Origin: Blastocatellia bacterium
Lineage (GTDB): Bacteria; Acidobacteriota; Blastocatellia; Pyrinomonadales; Pyrinomonadaceae
Assembly (NCBI GenBank): GCA_013695495.1
Contig: JACDAK010000067.1
Span: forward strand, 1 to 6,174
DNA: 6,174 bases
Direction of reading: 5' to 3'
Positions 1 through 5,193 of this stretch are shown one piece after another. Below the pieces are notes generated by a model, which was not told where the DNA came from, made no database searches, and saw only the letters and a list, made by a program, of their open reading frames with translations. The position numbers and the translations under genes are program-made. The first letter of the stretch is position 1. Each line of letters starts with the position of its first letter.

Positions 1-527
1 ACCGTTTCCTGGTCACCCCACAGCACCGGCGGCGGCATGTTAGGCGGCGGCAGGTATTTGGTCGAGAGCTTGAACATCTGGCCGGTGAAGCCGGTTGGCG
101 TCCAGTTCGCCATTGCGATCGTTCCACCGGGCTTGCACACCCTTGTCAGCTCTGCAGCCGCGACTTCCGGACGCGGACAGAACATCGCCCCAAACATGGT
201 CATTACCACATCGAAAGTGTCGTCGTTATACGGCATCGCCTCGGTGTCGCCTTGTTCGAATTTGATGTTCAACCCCAACCTCGCCGCACGCTTCTTTGCC
301 GTGTTCACGAGGTTTTCGGCAATATCGATGCCCGTGACGTCGGCACCTTTTTCCGCGGCTAATACGGCTAAATTTCCGCTACGGCAGGCGACATCGAGGA
401 CCTTCATTCCCGGCTTTATCTCCAGCCTTTCCACAAATGCAGACGCGGGTTTTTCGATGTGCTGAGCTACTTTCGAAATATCCCCGGCTTCCCACATAGT
501 CTTCAGACGCGATTTCAACGTATCCAT
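1..527 (-). CDS. Class I SAM-dependent methyltransferase, C-terminus outside the window
   Basis: Reading down from an ATG at 527, 175 codons are open to the window edge, so this is the N-terminal part of a larger protein. A Rossmann methyltransferase core is visible: motif I VLDVACRSGN (residues 43-52), the acidic end of strand beta2 in TGIDIA (D68), EQGDTEAMPY (91-100), FDVVMTMFGAMF (105-116) and the CKPGGTIAMANWTP segment (131-144) typical of UbiE/Methyltransf_11-like enzymes. It would transfer a methyl group from S-adenosylmethionine; the substrate cannot be read from the sequence. One oddity is that the second glycine of motif I is arginine (R49, codon CGT, where GGT would give the usual CGSG). 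The ATG was chosen because relatives begin close to the LKSRLKTMW segment. However, the only good Shine-Dalgarno lies 34 bases upstream, so a short N-terminal extension from a non-ATG start is possible. It is transcribed divergently from the toxin-antitoxin locus. Confidence 0.88.
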   Translation of the reverse strand, partial: MDTLKSRLKTMWEAGDISKVAQHIEKPASAFVERLEIKPGMKVLDVACRSGNLAVLAAEKGADVTGIDIAENLVNTAKKRAARLGLNIKFEQGDTEAMPYNDDTFDVVMTMFGAMFCPRPEVAAAELTRVCKPGGTIAMANWTPTGFTGQMFKLSTKYLPPPNMPPPVLWGDQET

Positions 528-561
528 TTCGGGAGAAACAGCGCTTGCCAGGATAGAAATA

Positions 562-568
562 CCTCCTT
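562..568 (-). promoter_or_regulatory. Shine-Dalgarno AAGGAGG, unusually far from the methyltransferase ATG
   Basis: On the minus strand AAGGAGG is a near-perfect ribosome-binding site, but it ends 34 bases before the ATG at 527. The frame is open between them: TAA at 569-567 is the last in-frame stop upstream. Codons at normal spacing are ATC and CTG, not ATG, GTG or TTG. Either a non-canonical start is used, adding about 8-9 residues, or the site serves another purpose. Confidence 0.45.
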
Positions 569-583
569 ATCTTGAGTGATAAG
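566..583. promoter_or_regulatory. Inverted repeat CTTATC-N6-GATAAG overlapping the Shine-Dalgarno
   Basis: A perfect 6-bp inverted repeat with a 6-base spacer has arms at 566-571 and 578-583. Its inner minus-strand arm overlaps the first bases of the AAGGAGG site. A second, weaker dyad, GTGA-N5-TCAC, follows at 586-598. These could be operator half-sites or a small RNA hairpin masking the ribosome-binding site; six base pairs alone is weak evidence. Confidence 0.3.
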
Positions 584-588
584 ACGTG

Positions 589-619
589 AATATATCACCA
601 AAACGGCCAGGGGGGGCAA
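589..619 (-). promoter_or_regulatory. Possible promoter for the methyltransferase
   Basis: On the minus strand TTGCCC (619-614, 4/6 to the -35 consensus) and TATATT (594-589, 5/6 to the -10 consensus) are separated by 19 bases, longer than the ideal 17. Transcription would start near 582, inside the inverted repeat. The -35 element sits in a run of seven G/C pairs. Confidence 0.22.
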
Positions 620-651
620 AAAATCTTTCAGACTTTCTTCAGCAATAAAAA

Positions 652-681
652 TTGGTTCCGAATGTGTATTGCTGTATATAC
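652..681 (+). promoter_or_regulatory. Possible toxin-antitoxin promoter and GTATATAC operator
   Basis: TTGGTT (652-657) and TATATA (675-680) are separated by 17 bases. The -10 lies inside a perfect 8-bp palindrome, GTATATAC (674-681). Ribbon-helix-helix antitoxins of this class generally repress their own operon by binding short palindromes over the promoter, so the position fits. If transcription starts near 687, the GTG at 686 cannot be the toxin start. The match to consensus is modest. Confidence 0.3.
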
Positions 682-685
682 GATA

Positions 686-957
686 GTGGCATCACTTCTT
701 GGCGAGATTGAAGGATTCGAGTGGGACGACGGCAATTCAAGGAAGAATTGGCATGGGCATCGAGTGACCGAGGCGGAGGCGAGGAGATCTTCACCAACTA
801 CCCAATTATTGTTGCTCTCGACTCTCGGCATTCGAAAGCCGAAGAAGCAAGGCATACGGCGCTAGGTCACACGAACTCTAACAGGCGCGTGTTCGCGGCT
901 TTTGCGGTCCGTAACCGCTTGATCAGGGTTATCAGTTGCCGTGAAATGACTGACGTT
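686..957 (+). pseudogene. brnT: BrnT-family RNase toxin, frameshifted and C-terminally truncated
   Basis: BrnT toxins are RelE-like ribonucleases that inhibit growth by cutting RNA. The family's N-terminus is read in one frame: IEGFEWDDGNSRKNWHGHRV, then TEAEA (about 707-781). The rest is read in the frame one base back: EEIFTNYPIIVALDSRHSKA, then EEARHTALGHT, and RLIRVISCREMT (about 780-951). Adding one base near 780, in the repetitive stretch GAGGCGGAGGCGAGGAG, restores an EAEAEEIF segment as in the family, so a single-base deletion is the simplest explanation. The usual C-terminal helix after ISAREM is absent, and the frame runs without a stop into the antitoxin. The glycine of the conserved KHGV segment is replaced (HRV). 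No standard start codon lies close to the homology: GTG 686 is nearest, ATG 662 is further, and ATT is at 707. No Shine-Dalgarno is visible. The toxin is probably inactive. Confidence 0.8.
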
Positions 958-1233
958 ATGAAGAAGAAATTAAAAGAAGTACCTAATTTTAATAATGAAG
1001 ACGAGGAGCGCGAGTTTTGGGGAGGTCACGACTCAACGGACTATGTCGATTGGAACAGAGCTCAGGTTGCGACGTTTCCTAATCTGAAGACGTCGACCAA
1101 GACGATCAGTCTTCGGTTGCCTGTCTGGATGCTGGATAACCTGAAGGTGGCGGCCAACAACCGAGATGTTCCGTATCAGTCGCTGATAAAGATGTTTCTC
1201 AAGGAACGTTTAGAAAATGAAATCAAAACTTAG
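958..1233 (+). CDS. CopG/BrnA-type ribbon-helix-helix antitoxin
   Basis: The protein has 91 residues. The N-terminal part, MKKKLKEVPNFNNEDEEREF followed by HDSTDYVDW, is the toxin-binding and linker segment typical of the CopG-like antitoxin family paired with BrnT. The C-terminal part is a ribbon-helix-helix DNA-binding domain: strand KTISLRLP (48-55), first helix DNLKVAANNRD, the VPYQSLI turn, and second helix KMFLKERLENE. Such proteins neutralise BrnT and repress the operon as dimers. The reading frame is complete and all family landmarks are present, in contrast to the toxin before it. There is no Shine-Dalgarno before ATG 958; translation may depend on ribosomes coming from the toxin frame, which is the same frame here. 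ATG 946 is an alternative start (MTDV extension). Its last 11 bases overlap the end of the convergent TPR pseudogene. Confidence 0.85.
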   Translation: MKKKLKEVPNFNNEDEEREFWGGHDSTDYVDWNRAQVATFPNLKTSTKTISLRLPVWMLDNLKVAANNRDVPYQSLIKMFLKERLENEIKT

Positions 1234-1845
1234 CTTGAGCCACTGATCGCAAATGTGCGGTTACCTGGAGAATATCCTGTTCGGCAGTAAGAGCTTCCTC
1301 ATAATCTGGGTCTATCGCAATTGCCTTTCCAAAAAAATCTTAGTGCCTCCACCAATTGTCCCTCCGAACGATAGATAAGCCCCAAATTATGATATGCCTC
1401 GTCGGCCTTTCGTGGATCTAGCCGGGCAGCTCTCATGTAGTGTTCGCGGGCTTCCTCATACAGTCCTTGTTTGGCCAAAGATGCGCCTAAGAAGACGAGA
1501 TGTTCTTGTGTTTCTGATCCCGCGAGAGTTTTTCTCTACCAACGTTCTGCTCGCTTAAGCTCGCCCTTTTCCCGATAGAAATGCCCAAATCTTGCGTGGA
1601 GCACCAGAAGTTCGTCGTTCTTTGCCAGCCGACGAGCCTTAGATAGATGCTTCGCAGCCTTTTCGAACGAGGAAAGACCGATCATCCCGTCTGCTAATAG
1701 GGACCATCCCAAAAATCGTCGGAAACCGGGTGGTATATTCTTCGGCAATAACGACCAGGCATGCGGGAGTGGATCCGCTCCATGCTTCTAGTAACGCTGT
1801 CCACAACTCTCTTTTTTGACGTCTCACTTTCGGGCGTTCAAGCAT
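1223..1845 (-). pseudogene. Tetratricopeptide-repeat (TPR) protein, broken by two frameshifts and a stop
   Basis: The rebuilt product has about 206 residues starting at ATG 1845, four bases after the pntB stop and eight bases after GGAG, so it was the last gene of the pnt transcript. Piece 1 (1845-1735) begins MLERPKVRRQKRELWTALLE and ends IAEEY. One extra base at 1734 shifts the frame. Piece 2 (1733-1539) continues PPGFRRFLGWSLLADG and ends LKRAERW, then TAG at 1538-1536 where relatives would plausibly have tyrosine. Piece 3 continues RKTLAGSETQ to AYHNLGLIYRSEGQLVEALR, then a run of seven A/T pairs (1331-1337) shifts the frame again. Piece 4 is GKAIAIDPDYEEALTAEQD to the TGA at 1225-1223. 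About four TPR units can be seen, the last (AYHNLG to EEAL) almost canonical. TPR domains act as protein-interaction scaffolds; no partner can be inferred. As read, no functional full-length protein can be made. Confidence 0.82.
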
Positions 1846-1849
1846 CGCG

Positions 1850-3250
1850 TCAACTCCGCATCGCGGTCAGGATCTCATCGACGACTTTTTTTGCATCGCC
1901 GAAAAGCATTTGGGTGTTTTCTTTGTAGAAGAGGGGGTTGTCGACGCCGGCGTAGCCCGAGGCCATTGAGCGTTTCATCACGATGGTGTCGCGGGCTTCC
2001 CAGACGTGGAGCACGGGCATGCCGGCGATGGGGGAAGCGGGATCGTCGAGGGCGGAGGGGTTGACGATGTCGTTTGCACCGATTACCCAAGATACGTCGG
2101 TGCCGGTGAAATCATCGTTGACCTCTTCCATTTCGAAGACGATGTCGTATGGTATGTTCGCTTCGGCGAGCAGAACGTTCATGTGGCCCGGGAGACGGCC
2201 GGCAACCGGGTGGATTGCAAATTTCACTTCGGTTCCGCCGTCTTTTAGGATCTTTACGACCTCGGCGAGAGAGTGCTGGGCCTGGGCGACTGCGAGACCA
2301 TAGCCGGGTACAATGACGATTCTCTTTGCTTGTTGCAGCAGCAGGGCAGTGGACTCGGCGTCGATGGAACTCACCTCGCCGGCGGGCAGGCCGTCTGCGG
2401 ACGCAACGGTGCCGCCTTCGGTGCCAAAACCGCCGAGCATCACACTGACGAACGAGCGGTTCATCCCGCGGCACATGATGTAGCTGAGGATGGCGCCGCT
2501 CGATCCGACAAGTGCACCGGTGATGATCAGCAGATCGTTCGACAGCATAAATCCGGCTGCCGCAGCTGCCCAGCCTGAGTAGCTGTTGAGCATTGAGACC
2601 ACGACCGGCATGTCCGCGCCGCCGATGGCCATGACGAAATGAGCCCCCAGGATGAATGTGACGATGGTCGCCGCGAGCAGATAGGGGTGGCCGCTGTTCC
2701 CGGGTGACATCACGAAAAGGACCCCGAGCACGATCGTGGCGGCGAGCATGGCCATGTTGATCAAGTGCCGTCCGGGTAGCAGCAGGGGCCTGCCGGAGAT
2801 CGAGCCTTGCAGTTTTGCGAATGCGATAACGGAACCGGTAAATGTCACCGCGCCGATGCAGACGCCGATGAAGATTTCCACGAGCAGGATGCCGACGCCT
2901 TCGGTCGGCGGAGGCCCGGCGAAAGCAGCCTCGTAGGTGCCAAAGCCGACTAGCACTGCCGCAAGGCCGACGAAACTGTGAAGGATCGCCACTAGCTGAG
3001 GCATCGAGGTCATCTGCACACGCGACGCGACCGCCGCACCGATAAGAGCACCCGGTATCAGCACCGCCGCGAGCGTTATATATCCGCTCGGCTCCATCGC
3101 CGCCACTGTAGCCGCTAGAGCGATCAGCATACCGCCGATCCCATACCAATTTCCGCGCCGAGCTGTTTCCTGCTTCGACAGCCCCCCAAGGCTCAAGATA
3201 AACAAGGCACTAGCGGCGATGTAAGCGATTGTTATAAGGCTGGTTTTCAT
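1850..3250 (-). CDS. pntB: NAD(P) transhydrogenase subunit beta (proton-translocating)
   Basis: The protein has 466 residues, against 462 in E. coli. Residues 1 to about 265 form the membrane domain dII with eight or nine hydrophobic segments. The proton-pathway residues fall at the E. coli numbers: H91 (ILHSFVG), D213 (GGADMPVV) and N222 (MLNSYSGW). Residues ~290-466 form the NADP(H)-binding domain dIII: VPGYGLAVAQAQ (314-325), HPVAGRLPGHMNVLLAEA (347-364), GANDIVNP (391-398), KRSMASGYAG (426-435) and NPLFYKENTQMLFGDAK. Together with PntA it transfers hydride from NADH to NADP+, driven by inward proton flow, at the inner membrane. ATG 3250 has no clear Shine-Dalgarno. A TGA at 3260-3258 in the frame of the small upstream gene suggests it was once translationally coupled. 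The TPR pseudogene follows after four bases. Confidence 0.97.
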   Translation of the reverse strand: MKTSLITIAYIAASALFILSLGGLSKQETARRGNWYGIGGMLIALAATVAAMEPSGYITLAAVLIPGALIGAAVASRVQMTSMPQLVAILHSFVGLAAVLVGFGTYEAAFAGPPPTEGVGILLVEIFIGVCIGAVTFTGSVIAFAKLQGSISGRPLLLPGRHLINMAMLAATIVLGVLFVMSPGNSGHPYLLAATIVTFILGAHFVMAIGGADMPVVVSMLNSYSGWAAAAAGFMLSNDLLIITGALVGSSGAILSYIMCRGMNRSFVSVMLGGFGTEGGTVASADGLPAGEVSSIDAESTALLLQQAKRIVIVPGYGLAVAQAQHSLAEVVKILKDGGTEVKFAIHPVAGRLPGHMNVLLAEANIPYDIVFEMEEVNDDFTGTDVSWVIGANDIVNPSALDDPASPIAGMPVLHVWEARDTIVMKRSMASGYAGVDNPLFYKENTQMLFGDAKKVVDEILTAMRS

Positions 3251-3329
3251 TGAGTGCTCAGGACAGGGCCAGAAATGACGCGATTTCGTCTTTATTCAAA
3301 TCGGTCGATATTTTCGAATTCACGCCGCA

Positions 3330-3536
3330 TTAGCTCTTCGACATCGTCTGTGGAGCATTCCCAAGCCTTATCCACATTGCTTCTGCTAATTCTTTCATAA
3401 ACCGCGCGAGACTTTCGTTCAATGGGTCGAATGCGTATACCGAACATCCCACGTCGATTCCGTCCGTTCTGAAAGCAACGCGATACAGCTCAATCTCAGC
3501 TGGGAAATCAGAACCTCGGATGATAACCGATTCCAT
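3330..3536 (-). CDS. Unrecognised small protein between pntA and pntB, probably truncated
   Basis: I do not recognise this gene with confidence. From ATG 3536 it has 68 residues: a beta-rich start, ESVIIRGSDFPAEIELYRVA, then FRTDGIDVGCSVYAFDP and a helix LNESLARFMKELAE. This looks like the N-terminal half of a small soluble domain. The tail after ELAE (MWIRLGNAPQTMSKS) looks unlike protein. ATG 3536 is preferred because AGGA precedes it by 10 bases. GTG 3545 would overlap the pntA stop (GTGA) but lies too close to that AGGA. The same frame continues beyond TAA 3332-3330 to a TGA at 3260-3258, seven bases before pntB. A second frame, open to TAA 3294-3292, gives a more protein-like middle (SNVDKAWECSTDDVEELM). 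An ancestral protein of about 92 residues with compensating indels or a nonsense codon is plausible. It probably belonged to the pnt operon. Confidence 0.5.
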   Translation of the reverse strand: MESVIIRGSDFPAEIELYRVAFRTDGIDVGCSVYAFDPLNESLARFMKELAEAMWIRLGNAPQTMSKS

Positions 3537-3541
3537 AGCGC

Positions 3542-5104
3542 TCACTTCCTGAACATCGCGAGCATTCTATTCGTCACCATGAAACCACCGACTATGTTTA
3601 TCGTGGCGATCAGGACGGCGACCGCTCCTAGGATGGTGGTCAGGTTTAGGTTGCCGGTTAGTTGAAGCATTCCGCCGACCAGGATGATGCCGCTGATGGC
3701 GTTTGTGACGGACATCAGCGGGGTGTGGAGCGCGGGTTTAACGTTCCAGACTACCTGCCAGCCGACGAATACCGCGAGCATGAATACCGTGAAATGTGAA
3801 AGCTTTGATGCGGGCACAACGAATCCAAGGCCGATCAGGACGACTCCGATCGCGACCAGCAGCAGCGGGTCGATGCCCTTCGCATCATCCTGCGAGATTG
3901 CCTGAGCCGCAACGATGGGGGCCGGTGTGCTTTTTGTCGGCACACCCGGTTCCGGCGGCGCGGGGGGCAGCGGCGGCGGCCACATCATTTTGCCTTCGTG
4001 CAGGACGATGGCCCCGCGGACGACCTCGTCAGCGAGGTCAACATGTATGTTGCCATCTTCGCCATGAAGTTCCTGAAGAAGTGCCGTCACCGTTGAGCCG
4101 TAAAGCTGACTCGACATCGAAGCCATCCGTGACGGCAGATCGGTATAGCCGATGATCGTCACGCCCTTGTGATGAACAACGTCGCCGGGTTCGGTCAGCA
4201 CGCAGTTACCGCCTTGTTCGGCAGCGAGGTCTACGATTACCGAGCCGGGCTTCATCGATTCGACCATCCCTTGAGTGATCAGCTTTGGAGCCGGCTTGCC
4301 GGGGATGAGAGCTGTGGTGACGATGATGTCGACCTGCATGGCCTGCTGCGCAAAAAGGGCCATCTCAGCTTTTAAAAAGCTGTCGGACATTTCTTTGGCG
4401 TATCCACCCTTGCCTTCGCCTTCTTCTTTGATGTCGAGTTCCAGAAACTCTGCACCCATCGACGCGACCTGATCTTTCGTTGCAGAGCGAGGATCAAAAG
4501 CACGTACCATCGCACCGAGACCGCGGGCCGCACCTATGGCTGAGAGGCCCGCGACGCCTGCGCCAATGACTAGAACCTTTGCAGGGTCGATCCGGCCGGC
4601 TGCGGTTATCTGGCCGGTGAAAAAGCGAGGGAAGTAGTTGGCCGCTTCGATTATCGAACGATAGCCGGCGATGTTGGCCATCGCGGAGAGCGTGTCCATT
4701 TTTTGCGCACGGGTTATGCGCGGCACGCTATCCATTGCAAATACGGTCGCCTTTCGCTTGGCCAATCGGTCGATGAGTTCGCGGTTTTGGCCGGGCCAGA
4801 GAAATCCGACAAGCCAGCCGCCGGGCCTTAGAAGGTTTGCCTCGTGCTCGCCGATATCAGTGTTCATCTCGGGCGGCCGCACCTTCATCACGATGTCCGC
4901 CGTGGCCCAAAGCTGTCGCACGTCTTCAACGATCGCGGCTCCCGCTTCCTGATATTCAGCGTCGGAACTGTTGATCGCATCGCCGGCGCCGGACTGAATA
5001 ATCACATCAAATCCAGCCTTTTTGAGTTTTAAGACGGTTTCGGGGGTGGCGGCCACCCTTCGTTCTCCGGAGTGGATCTCTTTGGGAATGCCGATCTTTG
5101 TCAT
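3542..5104 (-). CDS. pntA: NAD(P) transhydrogenase subunit alpha (proton-translocating)
   Basis: The protein has 520 residues, against 510 in E. coli, so the alpha1 and alpha2 parts are fused in one chain. Domain dI (1 to ~375) binds NAD(H): the opening IGIPKEIHSGERRVAATPET, the RQD-loop residues R129, Q134 and D137 in PRITRAQKMD, the Rossmann glycine motif GAGVAGL (181-187), VDLAAEQGGN (291-300) and DLPSRMASMSSQLYG (322-336). A proline-rich linker follows (WPPPLPPAPPEPG, 375-387). Residues ~412-512 hold four hydrophobic segments of the membrane domain. With PntB it forms the inner-membrane enzyme that reduces NADP+ with NADH using the proton gradient. No Shine-Dalgarno precedes ATG 5104; the TGA of a short hydrophobic frame overlaps it as ATGA, which could couple translation. 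The small gene downstream begins five bases after the stop, or overlaps it by four if GTG 3545 is used. Confidence 0.97.
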   Translation of the reverse strand: MTKIGIPKEIHSGERRVAATPETVLKLKKAGFDVIIQSGAGDAINSSDAEYQEAGAAIVEDVRQLWATADIVMKVRPPEMNTDIGEHEANLLRPGGWLVGFLWPGQNRELIDRLAKRKATVFAMDSVPRITRAQKMDTLSAMANIAGYRSIIEAANYFPRFFTGQITAAGRIDPAKVLVIGAGVAGLSAIGAARGLGAMVRAFDPRSATKDQVASMGAEFLELDIKEEGEGKGGYAKEMSDSFLKAEMALFAQQAMQVDIIVTTALIPGKPAPKLITQGMVESMKPGSVIVDLAAEQGGNCVLTEPGDVVHHKGVTIIGYTDLPSRMASMSSQLYGSTVTALLQELHGEDGNIHVDLADEVVRGAIVLHEGKMMWPPPLPPAPPEPGVPTKSTPAPIVAAQAISQDDAKGIDPLLLVAIGVVLIGLGFVVPASKLSHFTVFMLAVFVGWQVVWNVKPALHTPLMSVTNAISGIILVGGMLQLTGNLNLTTILGAVAVLIATINIVGGFMVTNRMLAMFRK

Positions 5105-5169
5105 TTAGGAACAGCGGAACGGGAAAGGATATAAACCGAAAGTGCCGCAGCCAAGAGGGCTGCGATCAC
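5101..5169 (-). CDS. Possible 22-residue hydrophobic micro-ORF overlapping the pntA start
   Basis: From GTG 5169 the frame reads VIAALLAAALSVYILSR, then SAVPK, and stops at TGA 5103-5101, overlapping the pntA start as ATGA. It would be a single membrane-spanning segment with a positively charged end. For it: the hydrophobic pattern, the exact overlap, and the lack of a ribosome-binding site at pntA. Against it: no Shine-Dalgarno before the GTG, and an alanine-rich run can arise by chance. The same frame upstream reads PENP, then TAG at 5181-5179, after the stop of the secreted protein, so it may instead be the tail of a decayed membrane protein. Confidence 0.25.
   Translation of the reverse strand: MIAALLAAALSVYILSRSAVPK
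5126..5154 (-). promoter_or_regulatory. Weak candidate promoter for pntA
   Basis: TTGGCT (5154-5149) and TATCCT (5131-5126) on the minus strand are 17 bases apart, each matching 4 of 6 consensus bases. The start would be near 5119, giving a 15-base leader before pntA. This could explain pnt transcription independent of the upstream gene, but the match is weak. Confidence 0.2.
5146..5164 (-). terminator. Terminator-like hairpin between the secreted protein gene and pntA
   Basis: A perfect 7-bp stem (CGCAGCC / GGCTGCG) encloses a 5-base loop. It lies 30 bases after the stop of the secreted hypothetical gene and 42 bases before pntA. The following bases on the minus strand, GCACTTTCGGTTTAT, are only partly T-rich, so it is a poor intrinsic terminator. 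It may act as an attenuator or simply reflect the alanine codons of the micro-ORF it overlaps. Confidence 0.35.
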
Positions 5170-5193
5170 TGTGGATAGCTACGGGTTTTCAGG

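Noticed and set aside
37..465. 142-residue plus-strand frame
   Set aside because: It lies fully antisense to the methyltransferase, whose motifs are clear on the minus strand; the plus-strand translation has no recognisable domain.
610..616. Run of seven G as a regulatory or phase-variable tract
   Set aside because: It lies outside any reading frame that it could switch, and seven bases is short; it may only affect promoter spacing.
764..800. Programmed -1 ribosomal frameshift in the toxin
   Set aside because: There is no X-XXY-YYZ slippery heptamer or clear downstream structure. The stretch is a GAGGCG-type repeat prone to deletion, and the toxin also lacks its C-terminus.
628..855. 75-residue minus-strand frame opposite the toxin
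   Set aside because: It has no homology I recognise; the plus strand carries the BrnT signature here.
1234..1535. Plus-strand gene downstream of the antitoxin
   Set aside because: No plus-strand frame shows protein character; the region is explained by TPR repeats on the minus strand.
2064..2578. Plus-strand frames opposite pntB
   Set aside because: They are shadows created by the codon usage of pntB, with no start signals or recognisable domains.
2112..3149. 345-residue minus-strand frame inside pntB
   Set aside because: It is an arginine- and histidine-rich out-of-frame shadow of pntB, which has the full PntB sequence in its own frame.
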